64,000 bases of DNA from Chrysogorgia sp. JL179-B06 (Eukaryota > Cnidaria > Anthozoa > Scleralcyonacea > Chrysogorgiidae): the NCBI GenBank assembly GCA_035772405.1, contig JAYKKM010000341.1, positions 1,998,501-2,062,500 of the forward strand. The letters are read 5' to 3'. Both the position numbers and the translations under genes were made by a program. A model generated the notes under the pieces. The model saw only the letters and a program-made list of their open reading frames with translations. It searched no databases and was not told the DNA's origin. Positions 10,541 through 22,000 of the stretch are shown piece after piece; within the stretch, counting starts at the first letter, position 1; each line of letters opens with the position of its first letter.

Positions 10541-11095
10541 TTAGATAAGCTCTTGAAATTTACGGAATATATAAATTCGCTGTACCCTACCATTAAGTTT
10601 GAATTGGTTTATTCAGGTGAGAGTCTTAATGTCCTTGATCTCACCTTGCATCTCCAAAATGGTTATGTGGTCACTGATATTTACCTGTGAGGTTGCCACA
10701 CATTTTAATAAAACTCCTCGTGTCTTAGGGGATTTTGAATTTATAGTCATTGAGGCCATTTTAAATAAAGACAATGTTGAAGAACTTCTATTAGCCAGAG
10801 AGGCTTAGTGGACAGCACAATTGCGTACTTTACAGCCATTAGGGCTAAACAAAAGATGCGAATACCGTTCAAAGAAACGCATTAAATATATATGTCATGT
10901 TAATTATTACTAGGATCATTTTTAAGTAAATTTATGTAAATTTTTATTATATATTATGTATATATAGGGCACTTTGTGCCATATATCATTTTTATATTTT
11001 AACTGAAGAAGAACGAATGTTCGAAATATTTTAAAAATTTATCTGGACTGGTGAGAAGTTTTCTTGCTCTTTGTCATTCTCTTCAATTCATATAT
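10541..11095 (+). pseudogene. PLE remnant, RT end fused to nuclease end (copy 2, inverted)
   Basis: From 10541 the plus frame encodes the last part of a PLE RT (KFTEYINSLYPTIKFELVYS, then LNVLDLTLHLQNG) and reaches a stop at 10688. In another frame, from 10683, the second half of the nuclease follows (CEVATHFNKTPRVLGDFEF). The cysteine linker and first half of the nuclease are deleted. From about 10680 to 11095 the sequence mirrors copy 1 (9887-10295), making an inverted repeat with arms of about 400 bases. Confidence 0.72.
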
Positions 11096-11190
11096 ATTAT
11101 CCAAGAGCATAACCTGCATCCATGTTTGTGGATCCTTCTGCTAGGAGCATCATCGTTTTGGTCTGCCTGTTCTTTTTTAAATTCAATATA

Positions 11191-11208
11191 TATATATATA
11201 TATATATA
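11191..11208. repeat. (TA)n microsatellite
   Basis: Nine TA units between the PLE pair and the next LINE. Confidence 0.7.
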
Positions 11209-11287
11209 AAACTCATTAATAATTCATGAGGAAAACACAAAGGAAATCAGTACCGTGTCGTAGATTTTCAAGAAATCAGTACCGATC

Positions 11288-12272
11288 GTAGATGCTGACG
11301 ATTCTGCTATTTGTTTTGCACATAAAGATGTACAAAAAATTGAATCTGTCTTACAATCGGATCTTAATCAGCTAAATTCCTGGTTTATCGATAATGAGTT
11401 AATTGTCAACTGCAATAAGTCTAAAGTCATGTTATTTGGAACTAAAAAACGTTTATCTAATGTTTCTAGACTTCTCTTATCTATTTCATCCAATTTTTTC
11501 GAGCATATTGATTCTTTTAAATACTTAGGATTAGTATTTGACTCTTCGGTCAGCTGGAAAAATCATATTGACTATATTAGTTCTAAGATCTCACAGAGAT
11601 TAGGTGTACTTAGAAGAATTAGAAAATATCTTAGTACAGATGTTGCCAGGTATATACATGGCACATTGATTCAGCCTTTATATGATTATTGTGACATTAT
11701 TTGGTCAAATGCTGACCAAACAAGTCTGAATAGATTATTGAAGCTTCAAAAGAGAGGCGCTCGCATCATTTTAATGAAGAGAACTAGGGAAGAACGTTCT
11801 GCTACTCTTTTTAAGCAGTTAAGTTGGGTAACGCTTGATGCTAGATGGTCATATCATAAATGTGTTACCGTATTTAGATGTTTGAATGCGCTTTGCCCGT
11901 CATACCTCAAGAATATATTTCTTCGCAACTCAGATATACATAACTATAATACTAGAAACAGGCATAATATACACCTTGCAAAGATCTCTTCTAAATCTGG
12001 TTATAGGTCGTTTATTTTCTCTGCTGCCAAACTTTATAATAGCCTACCTTCTATCATCAAAGACTCTGATTCTATTACTTGTTTCAAAAGAAACTATTGG
12101 TGTTATATTTCAACATAAGTTTTGATTATTTTGCATGCTTATCTTTCTGATCTTTGAATTTTGTATTTAGTTAGTTTAGGATAATTTACATACACAGCTT
12201 TAATGGCAATCAGTGCAAACTGTTTAAATTCTGTGTCTAATAAAGTTTATTATTATTATTATTATTATTTTA
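11288..12272 (+). pseudogene. 5'-truncated CR1/Jockey-like LINE, RT C-terminal half
   Basis: An open frame runs from 11291 to the TAA at 12116-12118. It starts at the RT catalytic motif, DADDSAICF (normally YADD or FADD), and continues through NCNKSKVMLFG, the YLGLVFD motif, and the C-terminal region with YNTRNRHNIHL and AAKLYNSLP. The fingers, the endonuclease and ORF1 are absent, which is typical 5' truncation. The first aromatic residue of the catalytic box has become Asp, at the truncation edge. A short 3' UTR contains AATAAAG and ends in (TTA)n at 12241-12270. The frame has no internal stop, so the insertion is fairly young. Confidence 0.8.
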
Positions 12273-12599
12273 TATGTAATAAAATTTCATCCTAATTTAC
12301 ATAAACTTTAGCTTTGATTTTCTCGGCTTAGACAACACATGATCGATTTTCAAAATTACCACGCCAATAAACTTATCAAATGGGTCGTTTTTCAAGCCGT
12401 TTAATAAACTCGCAGCACGTGTTTTATCAGATATAAAACACTGCTGCTCGTTTATTAAACAGTACATAAACTTTTGGTGAGAAATTGATCCCTACCGCGG
12501 GGAGATTATCACCCTCAGTTCGCGATAATCACAGTATTATTTTGTCATATAGTCTATTTACTGTGATTATATGACAAAATAATAATAATAATATGATGA

Positions 12600-12925
12600 G
12601 TATGAGTTATTTTGAGTCGATCACGCAGGATAAGGTTGCCCTATTTATCCGAGCCAGAGGCTCATGTTTTAAGCGTTCGACTATTCAGTTTATCACTCTT
12701 AAGTGAACGGAAAACCCAACTGATAGGGATTCCGAGGGCCTACGATTTAAGGTCGTTTTCCGAGAAGACCCCGAAAGTCTTACCATTTGCTGGTGTTATT
12801 GCAAAGGCAGCACCTTCTCCTCAATTATTTTAAGACCCTGAGTGGTGGTCCGACCCAGGGTTTGAAACACGGGTCTCCCAGCTCATAAACATGTGTGGTA
12901 ACCACTAGACCACAACAGCTGGTTA
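12600..12925 (-). mobile_element. tRNA-derived SINE, family 2
   Basis: On the minus strand the head reads TGGTCTAGTGGTTACCACAC, then a GAGCTGGGAGACC arm, then GTTTCAAACCCTGGG, which are A-box and B-box-like. The body includes GGTAAGACTTTCGGGG and CCTTAAATCGTAGGCCCTC. A body-only relative lies at 56930-57080. The tRNA-like head lacks a proper acceptor stem, so it is not called as a tRNA gene. Confidence 0.6.
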
Positions 12926-12928
12926 ATA

Positions 12929-12961
12929 ATATATATAATAATAATAAATATAATAATAATA

Positions 12962-12994
<33 letters not shown>

Positions 12995-12995
12995 C
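12929..12995 (+). repeat. (AAT)n microsatellite
   Basis: About twenty AAT or ATA units with small interruptions, next to the family 2 SINE head. Confidence 0.8.
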
Positions 12996-12998
12996 ATA

Positions 12999-13216
12999 AT
13001 ATGGGTACCCTACCAAAGGGCTTGGAGAAATGGCTTGGGGTAATCGAGATGTCAAACTTGTTAGAATTGTTGCAGAGGGCATGTTTACTGGGATCAGCTA
13101 GGATTTTAAGGAAAATTTTAGATACATAAGAGTAAAGCATGTTATGGCCACGGGAAGTAGCTTGATGCCTCATTTAAGACACCAGCGTTAAGATAGTTCG
13201 CTGTGATTAACAAATA

Positions 13217-13267
<51 letters not shown>

Positions 13268-13270
13268 TAA
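12999..13270 (+). pseudogene. R2-like LINE, 3' terminal fragment with (AAT)n tail
   Basis: The plus strand encodes GTLPKGLEKWLG and then ACLLGSARILRKILDT before a stop. This is the same C-terminal end found in the element at 26780-28985. After a short UTR the (AAT)n tail occupies 13204-13270. Confidence 0.6.
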
Positions 13271-13279
13271 TAATGTAAA

Positions 13280-13485
13280 ACTGCCACGGGAATCGTAAAA
13301 CGCTCCCACCTATGGCAACATTCGGTGCTAGGCACAGCTAACATCCTCGCAAAGGTCCCACTGGCTTAAGTTTAATAAACCTGTCAGTGAGGAGAAATCA
13401 CCAGTATATAAATCTTTACCGTGAAACACAAAATATAATAATAATAATAATAATCATCATCATAATAATAATTATAATAATGGCA
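13280..13485 (+). mobile_element. LINE-like 3' UTR with (AAT)n tail
   Basis: Noncoding sequence ending in an (AAT)n tract with ATC interruptions at 13436-13480. It resembles LINE 3' tails elsewhere in the window but no coding part is attached. Confidence 0.35.
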
Positions 13486-13562
13486 GCAAGTAGTGCCAAC
13501 TCGTTCTTTGACCTCCGTTAAAGTTGGCCCGTATCGAAAGCAAGCCTTTAGAGCATCAGTGC

Positions 13563-14375
13563 TTAAAGTGCCACTAAGACGAAAAAAATCGTCTATCCAA
13601 TTTTTATCTTAGTAAATTATAATAACAAAATGAAGAAGAAAGGCGTTATCGGTTCCTCAATATCTTATCCCGTTCTCGAGATATTTAGGTTTTGACATAT
13701 GCAAATTAGATAGTGTATGACGTCATTTTCTCACATAGACTAAAATAAAATTCACAAAATGAGGAATATCTCTGCAAATAATAGGTAGAAAGTTTTCAAA
13801 CTTTACACATCTGTGGTAAGGTGAAATGTGCACCGTACTGTACAAATTATATTGTTGCCACGAAGATCGTTTGGAAATAGGCACCTGTCATTTATAAAAC
13901 TAAAAGTGTTTATTTCTTCTTTATCAAACAACATTTATTGTAATGCATACACACGAATATTTGTAGACACGTAAATATTGTACTTCGGAGGTTTAAATCA
14001 CCTATTCTTTTTAAAAAGTGACAAAAATTACGATTTAATTTTATTAGGCGAAAGACGCTTGTTTTCAAACGATCTACATGGCAACTATATAATATGTACA
14101 GTAGAGTGTACATTCCACCTTACCATAAATGTCCAAAGTTTGAAAACTTTCTACCTATTATTTGCAGAGATAATCCTCATTTTGTGTATTTTATTTACGT
14201 CTATGTGAGAAAATGACGTCATACACTGTCTAATTTGCATATGTCAAAAACCTAAATATCTCGAGAACGGGATAAGATATTGAGAAACCGAGAACGCCTT
14301 TCTTCCTCATTTCGTAATTATGATAAACTAAGATCAAAATTGGTACACGATTTTTTCGTCTTAGTGACACTTTAA
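13563..14375. mobile_element. TTAA-flanked foldback element F1
   Basis: Long inverted arms of about 330 bases: AAAGTGCCACTAAGACG at the left and CGTCTTAGTGACACTTT at the right, with matching interiors (CTCGAGATATTTAGGTTTT against AACCTAAATATCTCGAG). TTAA lies at both outer edges. The arms each contain TGACGTCA (13718, 14214) and the octamer ATGCAAAT or its complement (13699, 14233). No protein is encoded. Related elements are F2, F3 (56213-56767) and F4 (57930-58411). Confidence 0.7.
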
Positions 14376-15122
14376 AGTGTTTATGAAACGAAAATTGAGA
14401 TGACTTTTTTTATTGATTTATTTGAAAGAGCTCCTCAAACGATAAAGAATGGCGTTTGTAGTTCTTCCATACCTTATCTCGTTCTCGAGTTATTCAAGAT
14501 TGTGTAATATGACCTATGACGTCACTAGTTGTACCCACCATTATGACGAATCAGAAAATGAAGCATATCTTCAAAACTATTGAACAAAATTCCTTGAAAC
14601 TTTGCACAAGTATACAGGTCACTAAATTGAATAACCCACATAAACTTTATCGTTTCAATGGTAACAGATTAGCTGCCTTTTCTAAACTAATATTCAACTG
14701 TTGATCAGTGAGGTATATTTTCAATAGTATTGCCAACAAAACAGAGCAACTTGAAGTCAAAATCTTTGTAGGGCATGGTGGAAAATATGAAATTTTTGCT
14801 GCAGGATGAAAGGTCTGGGAACTAATATATATTGCTATGGTAACGATAAAGTTTATGTGGGATATTCAATTTAGTGACCTGTATACTTGTGCAAAGTTTC
14901 AAACAATTTTGCTCAATATTTTCGAAGATATGCTTCATTTTCTGATTCGTCATAATGGTGGGTACAACTAGTGACGTCATAGGTCATACTACACAATCTC
15001 GAGTGACTCGAGAACGAGATAAGATATTAAAGAACTACAAACGCCATTCTTTATCGTTTGAGAAGTTCTCTCAAATAAATCAATAAAAAGTCACCTCAAT
15101 TTTTGTTTCATAAACAGTTTAA
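14372..15122. mobile_element. TTAA-flanked foldback element F2
   Basis: Arms of about 300 bases: AAAGTGTTTATGAAACG at the left and GTTTCATAAACAGTTT at the right, with GATAAAGAATGGCGTTTG mirrored by CAAACGCCATTCTTTATC. It shares the TTAA at 14372-14375 with F1, so the two elements abut exactly. Each arm has TGACGTCA (14517, 14972). The frame at 14516-14704 is chance translation of an arm. Confidence 0.7.
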
Positions 15123-15229
15123 TCAGACAGCCTTTTAAAGTGCTTAGCAACTGGTTTTAGCGAACAGGTAGAGAGTTTGGTGACTCTGGAATAAACTAAA
15201 CCTAATTTTATTTTTAATTCGTTTAAATT

Positions 15230-18200
15230 GGTTCAAGATGTTGGGAGCCATGACCGAAGACCATCAACAAAAAAGATCTCTAATCCCGAGCGAACAAAGT
15301 GCCAGCCAATGAACACGAAGTTAATGATGTGCAAAAGGAAAGCACAATAATTAGTGAGATCTGAGGACCCGCCACGAAACCCAAACGGGAGAAAGAAATG
15401 GTATATGGCAGTAATGAAAGAGCTATGGGACGCCAGTGGCTTCGAGTTAACGAACTTCTCGAGTCAAAACCTACGCGACCAAGTAGCTAGAATCGAGAAA
15501 TCGATTGGAAATGTACGAGAAACCATTCGTGAGGGCGCGACGGCCGGGATAACATGGCGAATGATGATAATAATTGGGAAATTGATGGGCAAAGTTTCGA
15601 GCAAGAGAACCACGAATTCAACAACAATGCAGTGCAAGAACCAAATTTGCATTTTGCATCCGGCCGATAATGAACGTCGAAGTAAACAAGATCATGCAAA
15701 TCGCACAATTCCACATTGGCTTCGTTGATTGCGAAACCAGGCGATTTTAGTAATCGCATAATTGGCACCAGAACGAAAAAGATTATCAGGTGTAGATATA
15801 TCCAATACCAATAAAGCCATTGAGGAACTTATGAAGCACAACAATATGAATAATACCAGAGACCTCACCCAACCCGAAAGACCCGTTTGAAACAGCGGTT
15901 TCGAAGCAGGTAAAAGTAAAGTGGAGAAAATTTCTATAGCCAAGGCTGAGAGAGAAAGACTAATGTCAAACCGGAGGTTAACAAAGGAGAGGGAGGAAAA
16001 ATCGGGAGAAACTACTTGAATGTTGTAAGACGATATCGGTGGCGGAGCTGACAAGTTATATGGAGAAGGAGAAGTCGAAACTGAGAAAACTTAAGAAAGG
16101 ATTTTGGCGCAGTAAGACGCAAGAGGAAGCAAGACAACTGAATAGAAGGTTCCAATTGGATCCCAGAAGTGTATACACAAGTCTTGGTAAAATGCTGGAT
16201 AAACAACCGGATAACGAGAAACCGAAATACGACAACACGGTTTTACAATGACCACATGACAATGCTAGGAAGTTCGCAAACATGGAAGAGGCATGTGGCT
16301 TCTGGAAAGCATTATGGGAAGGAGAAGGAAATAGAAATGAGGCCAAACGGGATGGGTGGAAGAAATAAGAGAGGTGATGACGGAGATCGTTCCAGAGCAT
16401 GCACCGAAAGAAGATTTCGAACTTAAAGCCTGCAAGGCTGGAAAGGTTATTAGCAAGAAGAGAAACTGGAACGCACCTGGCCCAGATCGTATCACCAATT
16501 TCTGGTGGAAGCTAGAAAGCGAGAGTACTACATGAGGAGATGGCCAGCAGTTTTCAGTCCACTACGCATTATGAGCATGAGTTCCACCTGTGATTCTTCG
16601 AAGGCAAGACCAGCTTAACACCGAAGCAAGGCGAATTCAAGTGCGACAATCAGCATCCAATAATTACATGCCTTAACACCAGTTAGAAATGGTATACTTC
16701 ATGTCTCGCAATCAAAGCCAACCAACATCTAGGGAAGTATGGCCTTATGCAACGAGAACAGCGAGGAGCGAGGGAGAACTGCAGTGGAACAATGGACAAC
16801 CTGCTTATTGACCGGATGGTGTGCCAGGATGCAAGGAGGGTGGAACATGCAGAGACCTGAGCATGGTTTGGGTGGACGTCGCTAAAGCCTACGATTCTGT
16901 GGACTATCGGTGGCTGATAGAAATGTTTTCCCTACACAGATTCCCAGAGTGGTTTGGCAGAGTGATGCAAAAGATCGCAGCAAGTTGGAACACCAGAATA
17001 GTATAGCTGAGACCAAGCTAGGGAGGGAAACATCAGAAATCATACGTTTCAAGAAGGGACTACCACAAGGAGACGCCCTTTGTTCGACCCTATTTACGCT
17101 CTGCCGGAACCCGATTGGGTGGAAATTGAATGCAGTAGAGGGTTATAAGTTATCGAAACCCATATCGCTTAAAGTAACCCACTTACTGAACATTGACGAC
17201 CTGAAGATTTTCGCAGCATCCGAGAACAAGTTAGTGAGGGTGATGGGAATAGTAAAGGACGCCGGAATGGAAATAATTGGTCTGAAGTGGAACGAGAAGA
17301 AGAGTGCACGGTGGCACACGTGGAGAGAGGAGATCTGGACCGAGGCACAGGAAGTGTGAAGATTGGTGACCTTAAACCGATCAAACGACTGGGAAAGGAT
17401 AACACCTACACATTCCTGGGAGTGCTCGAGAACATCAAGCAGGAGAACAAACTAGTCATAGAAAGTGCTGCGAAGGAATACTTAAAGAAACTATCGATCA
17501 TCTGGTCTAGCCCGCTATCGGACCAGTTCAAGGTACTGGCATCGAACCAGTATGCACTACCAATACTTTCGTATCTGATGTGGACGCAAACGTGGCCACT
17601 CACTGACCGAGCTCCAGCAATTGGATAGAGAGGCAAGGAAGGGTCAACAGCGATACTGTACTTGGCCAAAAGATGTGGAGGAAGGGGGATGAGATCCGTG
17701 GAGAAGGAATACAAGAACATTAAGATTAAAGCAGCTGTTAAGCTTTATGGAAACCCATATCCATCGATGGTAGCAGTGAGGAGGATGCCGAGAAGTATGC
17801 ACAAGAGTTAGGCTACAACGTTTCCTAAATCATCTGAGCCCGACGTGCATCACCGAGGATGGTCAAGAATTACGAGGGACGAAAGTGAAAATCTGTCTAA
17901 CCTAAAGGCCCAACAGCAAGAAAAACGAGTGAGGGGGAGAAGTGGCAAGGTAAGCTCTATACTACCACAGAAAGACAAGAACCAAGTAAGCCTTGAAGTA
18001 CTCAAATCCCTAGGACTCATAACAACGGTGGGACCCTGGTACTCACAAGTTCAACCCAAGCCATTTTATGAGAATAAACGCGGACAGCCTACTGGGATAT
18101 TCCACTGTACGCAGGGCAAACAGGATCGACGCTACGGTTATCGATAAAGAGAAAAAGGAAGTAATTGTCATAGAGATGAGCTGCCCTTGGATTGAGAACA

Positions 18201-18700
18201 TGGAGCCAAAGCAACCGAGAAAACAACCAAGTATGCTCCACTTCGCTGGGAGTTAAAAGAGAGATATCCTGGTCATCGCGTCATACAGTACAACATTATT
18301 ATAGATGACTTGGGAGGATATTCGAAAGAAGTCAGCCAGGCACTTAAGGAACTTGTAGGAGACAAGAGTAGATTGATTGCTTTTCAGATGCAAAAATCAG
18401 TTGTAACCAGCTTGCTGCACATCGCACGCTCCTTCAAAATTTTGAACTGAACAATGACTTCGGAGTATAAAAGTGTAAAAACTAATAGTGTATATATCAG
18501 ATCTTAGGTTAAATTTTGAATCTTTTTATACATTTTGAACTGTTAGTTTTATAATTAGGTGAAACTTTCTTTTTTATTATTGATTAAGATTTTTTAGCAT
18601 TTAGCTTTAGTCTGCACTGTGGTTGGCTACGGTAAGCCGCCCAACTACGAAGTGCTTAAGGCTTAAGTTTAACTGGACATCCAGAAGTTTATATACTGCC

Positions 18701-18761
<61 letters not shown>

Positions 18762-18765
18762 TAAA
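15230..18765 (+). pseudogene. Decayed R2-like LINE (copy A)
   Basis: Several plus frames, broken by stops and shifts, follow the order of an R2-type RT protein. RT motif A is VWVDVAKAYDSVDYRW near 16870, motif B is GLPQGDALC near 17055, and motif C is LLNIDDLKIF near 17185, where Tyr of YIDD has become Asn. KFLGV-type sequence (TFLGVLENIKQENKL) follows near 17410. The C-terminal part near 18170 has VIEMSCPWIEN, matching the endonuclease-like end of these proteins. A 3' UTR with an (AAT)n tail closes the element at 18703-18760. It has no complete frame and must be inactive. Upstream sequence near 15250-15900 is too decayed to assign domains. Confidence 0.7.
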
Positions 18766-18774
18766 ATAAAATAA

Positions 18775-21118
18775 AAAAGGAAGAATTGGTCAGCGTCTGG
18801 ATTAGATAGAATACATAATTTCTGGTGGAAGAAGTTTACGGCAGTTTGGCCAACTCTTGTTCGAATTATGAACCAATGGAAGCATATGACCCGCATAGTA
18901 TTCCACAGTGGCTCCCTATTGGAAGAACGCCATTGATTCCTAAAACATCAAACCTCAGCAACTCCCAAGAATACAGGTCGATTATATGCTTACTGACGTT
19001 ATACAAACTAAACTGTTTACTGGCCTACTCGCAGATTACATGATGGATCATGCACTTGAAAATGAGTTGTGGGATGAAGGGCAACTAGATTGTAGAAAAG
19101 GAGTACTAGGAACAGTGGACCAACTACTTATTGACGAGTGCATAGTGGGTGAAGTTAAAGAATACCATCGGAATTTGGCTGTGGCATACTATGACTACCA
19201 TGAGAAGGCCTATGACTGAGTCCTTCATGACTGCGCGATAATGGTATATGAGTGGGTGCGCTTTCCTATAGTTGTGTAATAAAAGTGACGAAGGAACTAA
19301 GGTTTCTACAAGGTGGCAGTTACTCGCCAGTCGCCAATAGGTTACTGCCTAAGCGAGGAGGGTACAGAATGGATTTGCCAGGCTCACGACTAACACCCCG
19401 TACTCATAGCTTATTTATCGATGACTTAAAAGTTTATCAAGAAAGCAACGACCTGGAAACCGTCAATATAGTACTATTGTACAAGCAAGTGATAATACTG
19501 GTGCGGCCTATGGGGTTAAAAAGTGTGCCGAAATAGTGTACCATCGGGGAAAGATGATCAGAAGGGAAAGACGTCAAGTGTTGGAGCAGAGAATGAAAGC
19601 ACTAGATCCAGAAAAAGGAGAGACCTATAAGTTTCTACGTTGTGAACAAGCAGCGGGTGTTGACCGCGGAAAGATTCTTGAGAGAACTAAAGTATGTTTC
19701 GAAGAACGTCTTGCCAAAATTCCCGATGCTGAGCTGAACGATAGAAATATGATTCAAGCAATCAACTCATTTGTGTTACCTACTGTTACTTATCCGATGA
19801 ATGTATGCAAAGTTACTGAACAATAATTAAACGAGATTGATATTATAATCAAATGTAATCTCCGTTTGAAAATAATGCATGGAAGATTGTGCAATGATAC
19901 ATGAAAGATTATATCTGCCTAGAGATATGAGAGGAAGAGGCTTAAAAAGTGTTCAGGATGTATACAGGGAAAAAATTCGAGTTGCATGTTATATATATAT
20001 GAAGGTAGCTTGGGAACGGGAATGTAATCGTTACTTTTACTTGATTAAGAAATAGGCAATGGAGAGCGTTCGTGCTGTGAGTTACATGCACAATGGACTT
20101 TGCGAATGTAGTAATCACACTGGATGGTGCAACGCTGGATATTGACAGGAAAAAGAGCTGGATCAAACAGAAATAAATATATCAGAGAGCTGTTATTAAT
20201 GAGATCAGAAAAAATGACAAAGCTCAAAATGGGCCATGCAGGAACAGGAGTTCCACAATTAGCTTAGTACATGGCTGGATCCACACAAGATAGCTGCAAT
20301 ATTTGAACTTCAGGGGCAAATGATAGAAACACGTGAATGGAAGAGAATTAGAGGTTGAATCAAATCTCTGTCGTTCATGCTCCTGATTCCCTGAAACTGT
20401 AGAACATTGGGTGGCAGATTGTCCTGTTCTTGCTAACGTAGAGTATCTTACGAGACACAATAATTACGCTCTGATGATTCTGGCTGTCGCCTGGGCGAAA
20501 AGAAAATATCTATTCCCTGACTATTATAAGTGGTATAAGCAAAAATGGAGAAGAGGAGAAGTCTTTGAGAATAGAAATGCTAAACTTATCTGGAAATTTA
20601 AGTTTAAAGAGCTCGTAAAGAGACTAACCATAGACACCCGGATTTAATACTCGAGGACATAGAAGCTAAAACTATCTGGGTATAGTTGATATGACCAGTC
20701 CCATGTAACGGAACCTGCTAGCCGACTTTAGGGAGAAGATGTATTCCAAGTTGGCATTTGAAATACGTGAGCAACGCCCATGGTTTTGTACCTACATCCT
20801 TTCACTGGATATCGGTAGTTTGGGTGGTGGCACGAAGATTCTTATTGAGGAAGTTAAGAAATTATTCATTGACAAAATAAGTTCATTTTATCACCAGAGA
20901 GCTACTAAAATCGTCCTGATAGAACGCCAGTCCATCGTCAGAAAGATTTCGAGTGGGTTAATTCAAGGACGTTAGTGACTGTTCACTTTTGATTGTATGC
21001 TTATCATGCTTTGTTTATGTATATATATTAAGACGACAATATTTGGCGTTTTACGAACTGGCTGGGAACCAGATTACGAGGTCCGGCTATCCTTTACAAT
21101 AATAATTATAATAATGTA
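18775..21118 (+). pseudogene. Decayed R2-like LINE (copy B)
   Basis: A second, more divergent element starts immediately after copy A's tail. Recognisable pieces are QTKLFTGLLADYMM near 19000, VDQLLIDECIVGE near 19120, the RT motif C as LFIDDLKVYQ near 19411, KALDPEKGETYKFL near 19590, and near the end LEDIEAKT (20653) and TKIVLIERQSIVRKISSG (20905). Motif A is damaged (AYYDYHEKAYD followed by a stop). A short 3' UTR ends with AATAATAATTATAATAATG. The different sequence from copy A shows it is another lineage, not a duplicate. Confidence 0.62.
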
Positions 21119-21439
21119 TGGGAGGTGGTATCAACACATTTCAACAGCAAAAACGATGAGATGAGAAGGAGGCTAAATGGGTAGTGAGTACAATGCAGAA
21201 GACAGTACTAATGGAAAGTGAGACACTGCTGCATAAAGTACTAAGCAAAGTGGTACAAGAGGGATTGACATTTTTTTCTGTAGTGTTGAAACATATGAGG
21301 AACTACTATGTAAATCCAGCATGAGCTATTGGCCGCCACAAATAGGCTAAGTCAAGCCTATTCGTTGAGCTCTCCCGTATTAAAAAGCATAATAATTATT
21401 TTATTTAAATAATCAACTTTATTTAATAAAATCTCAATT

Positions 21440-22000
21440 ACATCTAAAATTAATTAAAATTAGATAAATATACAATATTTTACAAATTAATTATAAGTTA
21501 CAAAAACGACTACCCCGTATCGCTAGCACCGCACATCTAATTAAAACAAATGATAACGTGCATTTCAATGCTAGCTTTTCGGCTATACGTACGGGTATGT
21601 CACTGTTGTTTCTTTAGCAAATCCACCAGTAGTTACAAAAACTAAATGATGCGTAAATAATGCGTGTTCAACCTCTCTGATACGGTCTCCATATTCTTTT
21701 TTTCCTAGATCGTGTTGTCTGTACACTAGGATTCTTGTGTTTCGATCTATAGCTTGGTGCGTTTCGGTTGAACACCCTTACATAAAAAAATACATCTTTT
21801 TGCTTACTCCAAAGTCTCTTAGCACGGATGGTAGAATGGTCTCGCCATTAAGTGGTTGAAGTTGCATGTGGCTCTTTTCTATACGTCGGTACATATATTT
21901 CATTAAGCTTATCTCATTATGCCTGATGATTGGTAATCCTCCAAAGGGGCATATTATATAGCACGCTCAACTGAAAAACATCTGCCACATTTACAATGAA
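21440..22000 (-). pseudogene. Decayed retroelement polyprotein end
   Basis: Minus-strand frames with stops give KEYGDRIREVEHALFTHH, then LVFVTTGGFAKETTV, and further on LIRCAVLAIRGSRF. This order occurs at the C-terminal end of RT-type polyproteins common in aquatic animal genomes, from my memory of the family. No RT catalytic motif is included and the clade cannot be fixed from this piece. Confidence 0.45.

Noticed and set aside
12835..12925. Functional tRNA gene on the minus strand
   Set aside because: A and B boxes are present but the acceptor stem does not close and the sequence continues into a repeated SINE body.
15464..17720. Minus-strand frames of 60-120 codons within LINE copy A
   Set aside because: They lie opposite the recognisable RT motifs of the plus strand and are antisense shadows.
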